DNA of 40,939 nucleotides from a virus (IMGVR_UViG_3300023179_000221:1-40939), one strand, 5' to 3'. Counted from the first letter of the stretch, positions 30,328 through 36,728 are shown. Program-made: numbers and translations. Notes: a model not told the origin generated them from the sequence alone.

Positions 30328-30537
30328 ATACATAAAATATTCTCAACACCACATACACTTGATTCTCAATAATACAAAACTTATTGAAAATGTTATAGTA
30401 CACACATATATTTAATAAAATATTAACTCAAAACAGTATTTTACACTACAGAATACAAAATTTATTATACCATGAAATAAAGCATATATACCATACAATA
30501 CATAAAATGTAACAAAAATAATACCATACCATATACA

Positions 30538-31269
30538 ATGGAAAGAGGAACCATCTATCTCATTTTGAATAAGAAAAACGGACACAAGTACGTGGGAAAC
30601 ACCACACTTGCAATGAATAAAGAATGGGCACACCACATAGATCGTTCAAAAAGAATGTCTTCTAAACCTCTACACAAAGCATTCAGAGAATATGGACTAC
30701 ACAACTTTATGATGAAAGAACTGGACGAATATGATAATACCAGTTTAGATGATAAACTTAATGAATGGATTGAAAAATATAAACCCGAATACAATCCTCC
30801 TCCTATTACTCCTGTAGTAAAAGAGATTCCAATAATTGAAAAAAAACCAAGAGTTTATTCATCACCACCACATCTCATACAATGGAATAAACAAAATAGA
30901 GGAAATGGTAAACACTTTGGATTAAAGATAAGAGGAAAGAATCTAGAGACTGGTCTATGTACAGACTATGAGAATGCAAGAGTGGCTGCAGAACAAATCA
31001 CGGGTAATCCCAGAAACAACTCTAATATACTACTTGCCGCCAGAACAGATAGAATCGCATATGGTCACAGATGGCAGTTACTAGAAAACAAGAAAAAGAA
31101 AAAAGCAGTATTTGGTGTCAATAAAAAAACCGAACAAATTGAAGTTCAGTTTGAAAGTATTAATGCCGCTGTTCGTGGACTGAAAGGAACCGATAAACAA
31201 GGAATTCTAAAGAGTCTAAAAAATCCAAGACGTTATAGTTGGAAAGGTTACTGGTGGTACTTCAGTTAA
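30538..31269 (+). CDS. GIY-YIG homing-endonuclease-like protein with NUMOD-type C-terminus (243 aa)
   Basis: The only plus-strand gene in the window. Residues 4-23 (GTIYLILNKKNGHKYVGNTT) are the GIY...YIG module with both Tyr (7 and 18). A helix LHKAFREYGLHNF follows, then NEWIEKYKPEYN. Where the family normally has Arg before W-x-x-H (RW..H), this protein has Glu29 (KEWAHHI), and the usual metal-binding Glu is not clearly placed, so it may be inactive or a divergent subtype. The C-terminal part (AVFGVNKKTEQIEVQFESIN, then WKGYWWYFS) looks like a DNA-binding NUMOD/IENR repeat. No Shine-Dalgarno is seen before the ATG. Its 3' end overlaps the converging gene by 8 bp. Opposite direction and an own leader indicate a mobile insertion. 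Confidence 0.7.
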   Translation: MERGTIYLILNKKNGHKYVGNTTLAMNKEWAHHIDRSKRMSSKPLHKAFREYGLHNFMMKELDEYDNTSLDDKLNEWIEKYKPEYNPPPITPVVKEIPIIEKKPRVYSSPPHLIQWNKQNRGNGKHFGLKIRGKNLETGLCTDYENARVAAEQITGNPRNNSNILLAARTDRIAYGHRWQLLENKKKKKAVFGVNKKTEQIEVQFESINAAVRGLKGTDKQGILKSLKNPRRYSWKGYWWYFS

Positions 31270-31471
31270 AAATCGAAATTGTTTCGATTTCTTTGCATTC
31301 CTGAAGTTTAACTTGATTCCAGTCATTTCGATACACAAGAACACAGACATCATTCATACGATTATCTCTGATATCAATACAAACAGAGATATATTCATCA
31401 CAAACAAATCGAACTTCACCCACCCAATCTTTGTATTGAACGATGATACCCTGAGCAAAAGATGTTTTCAT
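31262..31471 (-). CDS. Conserved cyanophage hypothetical protein (69 aa)
   Basis: MKTSFAQGIIVQYKDWVGEV, then RFVCDEYISVCIDIRDNRMN and a V-rich strand (DVCVLVYRNDWNQVKL). A compact beta protein with a GQGIIV.Y..W.G.V.F.... pattern, found in nearly all T4-like cyanophages without a function. Its end meets the GIY-YIG gene tail to tail. Confidence 0.85.
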   Translation of the reverse strand: MKTSFAQGIIVQYKDWVGEVRFVCDEYISVCIDIRDNRMNDVCVLVYRNDWNQVKLQECKEIETISIFN

Positions 31472-31519
31472 ACAAATGCATTTTCCAGTGAAATTCCCTG
31501 TGATCAGCAGTGAGAAAAC

Positions 31520-31690
31520 TCAGAATGCATGATCGGGAACGGCACGAAGGCGATTTGGATTGTATCCTTCAGAGATTAGAAATTCAAGACGTTGTTTTGC
31601 CTGTTCTTTGGAAAGTTGAACATCCGTTGATTCTGTCAGTTCCCAACCATTGGTCGACAGTTCTTCAATACGATAAAGTTGTTCAGACAT
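31520..31690 (-). CDS. Conserved cyanophage hypothetical protein (56 aa)
   Basis: MSEQLYRIEELSTNGWELTE, then QLSKEQAKQRLEFLISEGYN and PNRLRAVPDHAF. The Y.IE.L.T.GWE........L.K...K..L..L...G.NP..LR pattern is a small conserved cyanophage protein. Start overlaps the oxygenase stop by one base (TAATG), so it is co-translated. Confidence 0.85.
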   Translation of the reverse strand: MSEQLYRIEELSTNGWELTESTDVQLSKEQAKQRLEFLISEGYNPNRLRAVPDHAF

Positions 31691-32355
31691 TATTTTAGTT
31701 CCAATGGAGCAGATGTTTTTGAAATTTTTCCTCTGAACATCAGATTGAAACTGAGTGTAATCCGAACATCATCATTCTTAAATGGCATTTCAGACTGATA
31801 CACACAGTGTGGCAACCAGGAAGGAAAAATCAAAACATTTCCAGATTGAAAAGGAACCGTATAACGACTCATATTGAATACAGTCGATTCTTTATAGTCT
31901 GGTTCTAAAACCTGTGTAACAGATCGCGGATCAATGAATGTCGTACCAGCACAGTTTTCTGGTCCTTTCAGATGAATAATACCACTCAAATAGGAGTTGG
32001 GATGAATGTGTTGTACATGACTATAGGTTTCGGACGTCGAAAAATTTGCCCACATACTGGTAATATAGAGTTCATCATAAACCAGTTGATTGAACTGACA
32101 AATGCTTTCTCCCAGTTCAAGAATACCTTTACAAAAGTCTGACATTTCGTCCAGAAGATGCAGTTGATCTCCCTTACGCATATGAATTGTCGAACTGCTT
32201 GTGGTTTCTTGTTTTTTTAGAAAATAAACAATCTGATCAATTACTTCTGAAGTATTCGAAAAGTTTTTTTCAAATGATGTCACAAAAACTGGAGAAGAGA
32301 AGAGAGATAGAACTTCTCCGTTTGATTGTTGCCGTTGTTCTGTGTTTTCTTTCAT
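31690..32355 (-). CDS. 2OG-Fe(II) oxygenase (221 aa)
   Basis: Residues 110-142 (HVQHIHPNSYLSGIIHLKG, then FIDPR) and 172-205 (NVLIFPSWLPHCVYQSE, then RITLSFNLM) form the double-stranded beta-helix of the phage and bacterial oxygenase family with HP.s.lSG...l, DPR, FPSWL.H.V and RI..sFN (TIGR02466-like). Iron ligands are probably His116 or His118, with Asp142 less certain, and His183; Arg198 binds 2-oxoglutarate. T4-like cyanophages often carry several such enzymes, perhaps for protein or nucleotide modification; the substrate is unknown. It sits in an operon with three conserved cyanophage genes. Confidence 0.85.
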   Translation of the reverse strand: MKENTEQRQQSNGEVLSLFSSPVFVTSFEKNFSNTSEVIDQIVYFLKKQETTSSSTIHMRKGDQLHLLDEMSDFCKGILELGESICQFNQLVYDELYITSMWANFSTSETYSHVQHIHPNSYLSGIIHLKGPENCAGTTFIDPRSVTQVLEPDYKESTVFNMSRYTVPFQSGNVLIFPSWLPHCVYQSEMPFKNDDVRITLSFNLMFRGKISKTSAPLELK

Positions 32356-32582
32356 GTCGTAAATGCATCGATAATACCAGATTTATACTCATCAACCAGT
32401 GCAAACTTCTGTGCCTTGACGATATTTGGCATAATCAGATTTTGATAGCGATCATCAAAACCATTTTCTTCCGCTAAGAGTTTGAATGCTTCTGTATCAT
32501 TTTCGGCAATCAGAGAGATCACGCCACCATATTCAGAAGATGGAAACGGAACCCAATAGTCAACAATGTAAAGAGATTTCAT
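32352..32582 (-). CDS. Conserved cyanophage hypothetical protein (76 aa)
   Basis: MKSLYIVDYWVPFPSSEYGG, then VISLIAENDTEAFKLLAEEN. A short alpha/beta protein with IVDYWVPFPSSEYGG as a hallmark, present in many cyanophages. Stop overlaps the oxygenase start (ATGA). A sigma70-like promoter lies upstream (32606-32634). Confidence 0.85.
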   Translation of the reverse strand: MKSLYIVDYWVPFPSSEYGGVISLIAENDTEAFKLLAEENGFDDRYQNLIMPNIVKAQKFALVDEYKSGIIDAFTT

Positions 32583-32605
32583 CGGTATGTGTAAGTTACT
32601 TTTTG

Positions 32606-32634
32606 ATTTTAGTATGATTATTTTTATTTGTCAA
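32606..32634 (-). promoter_or_regulatory. Sigma70-type promoter of the oxygenase operon
   Basis: TTGACA (32629-32634) and TAAAAT (32606-32611) with 17 bp spacing in the minus direction, 24 bp before the operon's first ATG at 32582. The -35 box is perfect. Confidence 0.65.
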
Positions 32635-32656
32635 CTGGTATTGTGCGAATCATAAG

Positions 32657-32839
32657 TCAAACAAACTCCTGAATATAATAGTCGACCGTAATCTCAAGTT
32701 CTGCCGCTTTTTGTTCATAATACTGATCGGCATATTGTTTTGCAACAGTCCAGGCACTATGACTGAACTGTTCGAGCTCGGCATGTTTCATAAAGTCTTG
32801 AAATGCGGTCATAGACTGTTGAATGTTTTCGTTGTTCAT
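32657..32839 (-). CDS. Small helical protein (60 aa)
   Basis: MNNENIQQSMTAFQDFMKHA, then a long helix with WTVAKQYADQYYEQKAAELE and a VDYYIQEFV end. All-helical, unknown function. Coupled to the membrane protein upstream by an ATGA overlap. Confidence 0.75.
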   Translation of the reverse strand: MNNENIQQSMTAFQDFMKHAELEQFSHSAWTVAKQYADQYYEQKAAELEITVDYYIQEFV

Positions 32840-32982
32840 TTGTGATGAGGACAGTCGGGATGAAAAGTGTATGATGCACAGGCATCATATGCCCTGAACA
32901 TCTCAGAATCACGGTGAATCAAAAAAACATTCCATCCAAGAATAAAAGCAATTCCAACAAGAATCAAATGGTACAGTTTCAT
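32836..32982 (-). CDS. Membrane or exported Cys/His-containing protein (48 aa)
   Basis: MKLYHLILVGIAFILGWNVF is a membrane helix near the N-terminus; the rest (MFRAYDACASYTFHPDCPHH) has two Cys and four His and would lie outside. Disulfide or metal binding is possible. Not covered by any family I recognise. Confidence 0.7.
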   Translation of the reverse strand: MKLYHLILVGIAFILGWNVFLIHRDSEMFRAYDACASYTFHPDCPHHK

Positions 32983-32985
32983 AAA

Positions 32986-33147
32986 TCAGTCCTCAGGATA
33001 GAGTTTCCAACCGTCAGGGCATATGCCCAGTTCTTCACAGCGCACCTCATAAACAATGCGCTTCAGCAGGCGCATAGACATTTCCTGCTCAATTGTTTTT
33101 TGAATTGTGCGGCGCAGTTGTGCATCTGTGATGGTATCGGTGATCAT
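32986..33147 (-). CDS. Small basic protein (53 aa)
   Basis: MITDTITDAQLRRTIQKTIE then EMSMRLLKRIVYEVRCEELG and ICPDGWKLYPED. Helical with a Cys-Pro-Asp-Gly-Trp end, a type known in cyanophages (unassigned). A TATAAT box in the palindrome TGTATTATACA (33170-33180) precedes it. Confidence 0.75.
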   Translation of the reverse strand: MITDTITDAQLRRTIQKTIEQEMSMRLLKRIVYEVRCEELGICPDGWKLYPED

Positions 33148-33208
33148 CGGTGATTTCCTTGATTACCTCTGTATTATACAAGAAGAATCTCCTCATCACG
33201 AGTGTGCC

Positions 33209-33230
33209 GTGCCAGTTTGATGAGTGGCAC
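33209..33230 (-). repeat. GTGCCA hairpin element
   Basis: GTGCCAGTTTGATGAGTGGCAC, arms GTGCCA/TGGCAC perfect. It lies 19 nt after the stop of the 67-residue gene, before the next TATAAT box in the minus direction. Confidence 0.6.
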
Positions 33231-33248
33231 ATTCGATTCATTCATACA

Positions 33249-33452
33249 TCAGAATGAAGGAGTCACATCATTTTTCAATAATATACTGGATCGATCCATT
33301 TGTTCAAATACCGTATAAAATTTATTGTAAAGTGCCGAAACACTTCCATATTCTCTTGCGATGATTTGCTCTTCGGGCAAATTTACAAGTTGCAGTGCAG
33401 ATAGAATCACTCCAATTTCGTGTACATTCAGATTTACTTGTATATCAGTCAT
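33249..33452 (-). CDS. Hypothetical protein (67 aa)
   Basis: MTDIQVNLNVHEIGVILSAL, then QLVNLPEEQIIAREYGSVSA and LYNKFYTVFEQMDRSS. The pattern 'V.L....V..IL.AL........I...YGSV..LYNK' is a familiar conserved cyanophage protein. Probably a small helical dimer. Unknown role. Confidence 0.8.
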   Translation of the reverse strand: MTDIQVNLNVHEIGVILSALQLVNLPEEQIIAREYGSVSALYNKFYTVFEQMDRSSILLKNDVTPSF

Positions 33453-33456
33453 TTGT

Positions 33457-33837
33457 TTAATCCCAAGAAACGTCTTTTAAAGTTACACCAGGCATTACAT
33501 ATGTCCAACCATCTCTAGATGCCACATAATCCCACTTGTATTCGTATTGATTGTAGTTGTCCCAAGTCATATATCCAGCAGTTTTATCAAATCGCCCTTT
33601 GATGATTAGTTTAAACAAATTTGAAAAAATATTACGAGTGCGAAGACCTCCACCAGTTTCGCGGGTTTCAATTACCACACAAGTATCTTCAAAGATTTGA
33701 CCTTTACTTTCTAGATGACAGGGAGTTTCATATCGAAATGGTTTGTAGATTTTGGATTCTTTAGATGTAAGAAATGTAGTTTGTGCAAATGTGGTTTTTC
33801 CCAATAGAAGTAATGCCACAATTAATAAAGTTTTCAT
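33457..33837 (-). CDS. Exported protein of unknown function (126 aa)
   Basis: I take the ATG at 33837; the frame also opens at a TTG 3 nt before. The signal peptide is clear: MKTLLIVALLLLGKTTFAQT with a cleavage after Ala-Gln or nearby. The mature part has three Cys, Trp/Tyr-rich strands (MTWDNYNQYEYKWDYVASRD) and no known domain. It may act at the cell envelope, e.g. in lysis or superinfection exclusion. Confidence 0.75.
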   Translation of the reverse strand: MKTLLIVALLLLGKTTFAQTTFLTSKESKIYKPFRYETPCHLESKGQIFEDTCVVIETRETGGGLRTRNIFSNLFKLIIKGRFDKTAGYMTWDNYNQYEYKWDYVASRDGWTYVMPGVTLKDVSWD

Positions 33838-33847
33838 CAATCAAATA

Positions 33848-33997
33848 TCAGTAGAGTTTTTCTTTCTTGCCATATTCTATCATAAATCTTCGGGCAGAGT
33901 AAGCCTCAAACTGTGTGGCAAATGATGCGATTTTTTGCCCATTATCTGCCCAGTACAAATACCAGCGATTGTAAAACTGTTTAATGAGAATCGGCAT
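33848..33997 (-). CDS. Small basic aromatic protein (49 aa)
   Basis: MPILIKQFYNRWYLYWADNG, then QKIASFATQFEAYSARRFMI and YGKKEKLY. Strand-strand-helix with many Tyr/Trp, like other small phage proteins. It ends 11 bp before the exported-protein start. Confidence 0.7.
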   Translation of the reverse strand: MPILIKQFYNRWYLYWADNGQKIASFATQFEAYSARRFMIEYGKKEKLY

Positions 33998-34003
33998 CTT
34001 AGA

Positions 34004-34102
34004 TTAGTAGATCAGATTAATCACTGTTTGAGTGACTCTAACTCCCCAGTTCATAAAGATAAAAAATGAGGAAATAAAAATGAGTTTGTCAGTCGTATTC
34101 AT
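34004..34102 (-). CDS. 32-residue membrane peptide
   Basis: MNTTDKLIFISSFFIFMNWG then VRVTQTVINLIY. One membrane helix. It overlaps the gene upstream by 14 bp in another frame, and fills an otherwise empty gap. Confidence 0.5.
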   Translation of the reverse strand: MNTTDKLIFISSFFIFMNWGVRVTQTVINLIY

Positions 34103-34181
34103 CGGGAGTTTCAATCAGGTGACCAGTGATAATACCAATAAAAATGGATAAAAAAAACCAAAAGAGTAAAAACACCATCAT
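34089..34181 (-). CDS. 30-residue membrane peptide
   Basis: MMVFLLFWFFLSIFIGIITG then HLIETPDEYD. An almost pure membrane helix with an acidic tail (N-in unlikely). Placed 2 bp after the Gly-rich exported protein's stop. Confidence 0.6.
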   Translation of the reverse strand: MMVFLLFWFFLSIFIGIITGHLIETPDEYD

Positions 34182-34182
34182 T

Positions 34183-34587
34183 TTAGTTGCAGACTGCACT
34201 ACCAACTATACCACCAGTAACAACACCAAGTGGAATGCTCCACCAACGATCTGGTACACTTTTTGTTACTGCATATGCACCAAGTCCACCTAAAATTGAT
34301 CCTAATGGTGCTGCCGAACAAGTTGGTTGTGCAACTGGTTGCATCACTGGAGTGGCATAATAAGAACCACCATTGTTGGAATGATAGTATGTTTGGTTCT
34401 TGCAGTTTGTATTGTATGCTTGCGTATTCACACCACCTTGCACATAGTTACCGTACTGATCATAATATCCAGGTGCATAGTTTTCATGATAAGTTCGACA
34501 AACCTGATAGATGTTTGTTTGTTGTGCTTTTCCAATAACAGGTGCAGAACACAACATTAAAGGAATCAGAATGAGTAGTTTTTTCAT
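34183..34587 (-). CDS. Exported glycine-zipper protein (134 aa)
   Basis: Signal peptide MKKLLILIPLMLCSAPVIGK, possibly a lipoprotein-like Cys at 13 but without a clean lipobox. The middle is Tyr/Asn/Gly/Gln-rich (YHENYAPGYYDQYGNYVQGG). The C-terminal part (SILGGLGAYAVTKSV, then PLGVVTGGIVGSAVCN) is a glycine zipper, as in envelope proteins that insert in membranes. I recognise the type in cyanophages. Likely acts at the host envelope; the function is inference. Confidence 0.75.
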   Translation of the reverse strand: MKKLLILIPLMLCSAPVIGKAQQTNIYQVCRTYHENYAPGYYDQYGNYVQGGVNTQAYNTNCKNQTYYHSNNGGSYYATPVMQPVAQPTCSAAPLGSILGGLGAYAVTKSVPDRWWSIPLGVVTGGIVGSAVCN

Positions 34588-34598
34588 TTTTATGATGA

Positions 34599-34826
34599 TT
34601 AATAAACAGTAATCTTCAAAGACTCTAGCAGCATCATCGCAAGTTCCATTTGATTATCTTCATCAATCACAGGAATGTTAGCATTTACAAACTCACTTGC
34701 AAGTTCGGCAAAGAGTTCAGTCGTTCGCTCATTTGCAAAGACAGATGTAGCAAACTCACTCTTAAAACCATCGCACAGAAGACGCAGAGACTTGGTGATG
34801 GTCAGTTCGTTGATGGTGTCGTTCAT
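34599..34826 (-). CDS. Conserved cyanophage helical protein (75 aa)
   Basis: The ATG at 34826 (MNDTINELTITKSLRLLCDG) is chosen, because the upstream part of the frame is the intergenic module. Then FKSEFATSVFANERTTELFA and ELASEFVNANIPVIDEDNQM. Helical throughout; a conserved small phage protein of unknown role. Confidence 0.75.
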   Translation of the reverse strand: MNDTINELTITKSLRLLCDGFKSEFATSVFANERTTELFAELASEFVNANIPVIDEDNQMELAMMLLESLKITVY

Positions 34827-34865
34827 TGGGGGTGTTTTGATTACTTTGTTATTATAAGGCATCTG

Positions 34866-34883
34866 GGGTGCATTGAAGCACCC
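34866..34883 (-). terminator. G/C hairpin of the intergenic module
   Basis: GGGTGC and GCACCC with a 6-nt loop, between the GTGCCA element (34887) and a TATAAT box (34850-34855, minus). Confidence 0.5.
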
Positions 34884-34886
34884 ACT

Positions 34887-34908
34887 GTGCCAGTTCTCCA
34901 AGTGGTTA
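34887..34908 (-). repeat. GTGCCA hairpin element, degraded second arm
   Basis: GTGCCAGTTCTCCAAGTGGTTA. It lies about 60 bp after the stop of the 41-residue gene, whose own end carries another, complete copy. Confidence 0.45.
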
Positions 34909-34969
34909 GCGGTCATTGGTTGATTGTGTATGTGCTTATTGTAGCGGCACCTAGGCACCGCTCAGAAAG

Positions 34970-35095
34970 TCAGTATGCCAGTTCCGAATCTGGCACCAAG
35001 AAGTCATCAGTTTCCATATAACCCATCCAATCTTGGGGATCAGACTCATAGATTGCAATTTCCCGCAGTTCGTCAATCAGTTCAGACAGATCCAT
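34970..35095 (-). CDS. Acidic hypothetical protein (41 aa)
   Basis: MDLSELIDELREIAIYESDP then QDWMGYMETDDFLVPDSELA. Strongly acidic, helical start. Its last codons contain a GCCA...TGGC element (34974-34996). Ribosome site GAGGGTTTCTT. Unknown function. Confidence 0.75.
   Translation of the reverse strand: MDLSELIDELREIAIYESDPQDWMGYMETDDFLVPDSELAY
34974..34996 (-). repeat. Hairpin element inside a coding end
   Basis: TATGCCAGTTCCGAATCTGGCA: GCCAG/CTGGC arms, translated as part of PDSELA. Confidence 0.4.
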
Positions 35096-35126
35096 AAGAA
35101 ACCCTCAGATACCTGATTATTATAAC

Positions 35127-35145
35127 AGAAAACCCGCTTTGTGGG
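35127..35145 (-). terminator. Intrinsic terminator
   Basis: In the minus direction CCCAC AAA GCGGG (one mismatch) then TTTTCT, 16 nt after the stop of the 50-residue gene. A TATAAT box (35118-35123) of the next unit follows. Confidence 0.6.
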
Positions 35146-35153
35146 TGAGTAGT

Positions 35154-35176
35154 GTGCCAGTTAGTTTTGTGGCGGT
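35154..35176 (-). repeat. GTGCCA hairpin element over a stop codon
   Basis: GTGCCAGTTAGTTTTGTGGCGG; the TAA of the 50-residue gene (35161-35163) lies in the loop, and the second arm is GTGGCGG instead of TGGCAC. Confidence 0.4.
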
Positions 35177-35313
35177 GGAAGTTGTGGTTTTGCTGCTTCT
35201 ATGGTAGTTTTTTGTAAACTTGTCATACCTTGATTTAAGACATTAGCAATCGGAGTGAAACCAACAGTTGCAGCAATAATACCAAAAATTACACCAAAAA
35301 TAAAGTTAAACAT
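35161..35313 (-). CDS. Single-pass membrane protein with Gln/Pro tail (50 aa)
   Basis: MFNFIFGVIFGIIAATVGFT is one membrane helix, then an amphipathic part and a AAKPQLPPPQN tail. Resembles small cyanophage membrane proteins. 3-4 bp from the gene upstream. Confidence 0.7.
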   Translation of the reverse strand: MFNFIFGVIFGIIAATVGFTPIANVLNQGMTSLQKTTIEAAKPQLPPPQN

Positions 35314-35316
35314 TAC

Positions 35317-35442
35317 TTATTCATCAATATAAACATAATCGGGGTGTTTTGCTTTAAAAGCTTCTACCTGTTCTTCATTTTTAAGAAACACCGAAAGAGT
35401 AGTATTCGGATATTCTTTATAGTAATACTTTATGCGAATCAT
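35317..35442 (-). CDS. Small basic hypothetical protein (41 aa)
   Basis: MIRIKYYYKEYPNTTLSVFL then EEQVEAFKAKHPDYVYIDE. Strand, helix, strand. Coupled to the 143-residue gene upstream by an ATGA overlap. Unknown function. Confidence 0.75.
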   Translation of the reverse strand: MIRIKYYYKEYPNTTLSVFLKNEEQVEAFKAKHPDYVYIDE

Positions 35443-35870
35443 ACCATTAATGCTCCAGTGGGAATTTCAACAATTTCAGGCAGTTTACTATCATCAAACT
35501 GATTCATATTATAGCACACCCATTCACCATTACGGAAGACATAAGCATACTCTTCACTATTATCAGGAAGAAGATACTCACACAGGTCAGCATCAAGGCG
35601 AGGAGGGCAATTCTCACCACGATAGGAATAATAATTAGGTCCATAAGAATAATTGGGTCCATAAGAACCGTCAGCACTATTATCCCAGCGGTCATCAGTC
35701 CAGCAGCAGGACATATCGCCACCATCAATCAGTTCAGCGGCAAGTTCTTTGCTATTGTAGTGAGTATTCAGGATACGACCCAACCATTCGGGATAACCAT
35801 CATAATGATGATATGCCGACAAAATAGAACCGTCAGCGAGTTCAAGACCGATGCGGGAGCGGGTTGCCAT
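35439..35870 (-). CDS. Conserved phage protein, MATRSRIG type (143 aa)
   Basis: MATRSRIGLELADGSILSAY then HHYDGYPEWLGRILNTHYNS is a strongly conserved phage signature. A Gly/Asn/Tyr repeat (DGSYGPNYSYGPNYYSY) follows at about 67-83, then a C-terminal Cys/Tyr-rich domain (YVFRNGEWVCYN). It is found in many phages and in some bacteria; no function is known. The repeat is likely a flexible linker. Confidence 0.85.
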   Translation of the reverse strand: MATRSRIGLELADGSILSAYHHYDGYPEWLGRILNTHYNSKELAAELIDGGDMSCCWTDDRWDNSADGSYGPNYSYGPNYYSYRGENCPPRLDADLCEYLLPDNSEEYAYVFRNGEWVCYNMNQFDDSKLPEIVEIPTGALMV

Positions 35871-35933
35871 TGGGGGCTTTTGTTGATTACCTCCATATTA
35901 TAAAGGGTCCCCAGTGCCCTGAGAACCCCCTGT

Positions 35934-35954
35934 GTGCCAGTTTGTCAACTGTCC
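35934..35954 (-). repeat. GTGCCA hairpin element beside a stop codon
   Basis: GTGCCAGTTTGTCAACTGTCC directly before the TGA of the 70-residue gene. It shares AACTGTCCTC with the copies at 25207 and 29460. Confidence 0.45.
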
Positions 35955-36167
35955 TCAATCTTCATATACTCTACATTCTGGTGCATCAGGATGAGTATCA
36001 CAATAAAGTTCTAGTGGAGTAGGATCGTGCGAATCTTCTGGATGATTTTCTTTATATGATTTGAGTGCTTTTAACTCCTCTTCGGTATGTCTCCATGCTT
36101 GTGCAGAGATCATAGGATCATTTAAAAGATCTTCGTCTCTCTGAATGTGTTGATCGATATTATTCAT
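35955..36167 (-). CDS. Conserved cyanophage hypothetical protein (70 aa)
   Basis: MNNIDQHIQRDEDLLNDPMI, then SAQAWRHTEEELKALKSYKE and DPTPLELYCDTHPDAPECRV. The ending DPTPLE.YCD.NPDAPEC..Y is a clear conserved cyanophage motif. The two Cys could bridge. Unknown role. Confidence 0.85.
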   Translation of the reverse strand: MNNIDQHIQRDEDLLNDPMISAQAWRHTEEELKALKSYKENHPEDSHDPTPLELYCDTHPDAPECRVYED

Positions 36168-36200
36168 TGCATTGTATTTTTATGATAAATTATTTATTTT
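36168..36200 (-). promoter_or_regulatory. A+T-rich gap with ATAAATA late-type box
   Basis: In the minus direction AAATAAATAATTTATCATAAAAATAC lies between two genes. ATAAATAA agrees with the core late box but there is also a general A+T excess, so the call is weak. Confidence 0.35.
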
Positions 36201-36407
36201 TCATTCACTTAAAGCACTACCTCTCCAATTTTTTGGTTCAGGAGGATCACATTTACCTTCCCAAGACCTTACAAGCAATTCGGTGAATTTTTCCATTTTA
36301 TTAGGATGAACATTGGCAGGATTGTCATTAATTGCTTCTTTTAGAGCAACAAGTTCATCCCATTCTTCTGTTGTCAGTTTTTCTGTGCTGGTTTTAGAAA
36401 GAGTCAT
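36201..36407 (-). CDS. Small hypothetical protein (68 aa)
   Basis: Start at 36407 (MTLSKTSTEKLTTEEWDELV) with AGGACT as weak ribosome site. Then ALKEAINDNPANVHPNKMEK and LLVRSWEGKCDPPEPKNWRG. The N-terminal helix and HP.KME.FTELLVRS pattern recall a known cyanophage protein of unknown function. Confidence 0.8.
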   Translation of the reverse strand: MTLSKTSTEKLTTEEWDELVALKEAINDNPANVHPNKMEKFTELLVRSWEGKCDPPEPKNWRGSALSE

Positions 36408-36464
36408 AGTCCTCAAGTATGATTGTGTTGATTCTAACACTTACATTCATTATTATGTAGAAAC

Positions 36465-36728
36465 TTAATGTTCTCTTTGGGATTGCTTAACATCTTGTAT
36501 CTTATTCATTTCAGATTCATAAAATCTCATAATATCAGGTTCAAACTCCGAAAGGTGCCTTTGCAAACAAATTGCACCACTAACATTACATGCATATAAT
36601 GTTGAGTTATAGTGGCAGGCAGTCCAAGTAATTGTTAGATACTTATAGAGTTCTGAATGTTCTTCTTTTTGTGGTTCTACGAGATCAATGAGTTCCCGTA
36701 GCATCTCCCGACTCATTAGGCGTTTCAT
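36465..36728 (-). CDS. Hypothetical protein (87 aa)
   Basis: MKRLMSREMLRELIDLVEPQ, then YKYLTITWTACHYNSTLYAC and a helical tail. The 5' end overlaps the next gene by 44 bp, so an internal ATG (36716 or 36704) may be the true start. No family recognised. Confidence 0.65.
   Translation of the reverse strand: MKRLMSREMLRELIDLVEPQKEEHSELYKYLTITWTACHYNSTLYACNVSGAICLQRHLSEFEPDIMRFYESEMNKIQDVKQSQREH

Larger units (their letters stand above)
29872..30537. other. Repeat-rich non-coding region (666 bp)
   Basis: No gene is seen. It holds, in order, five CTCGWCGAG sites, a 60-bp tandem duplication, a short G+C-richer segment with a TTGACA (30160-30165, plus), an inverted repeat TCTTATG/CATAAGA (30175-30206), four 32-bp direct repeats (30201-30327), a TTATTGAG hairpin (30362-30391) and an extremely A+T-rich end. 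Repeats plus an A+T-rich tract are what phage replication origins often look like; this is inference. Confidence 0.5.

Noticed and set aside
34650-35021. 123-codon plus-strand frame
   Set aside because: It lies across two minus-strand genes and a GTGCCA/TATAAT module; no supporting signal.
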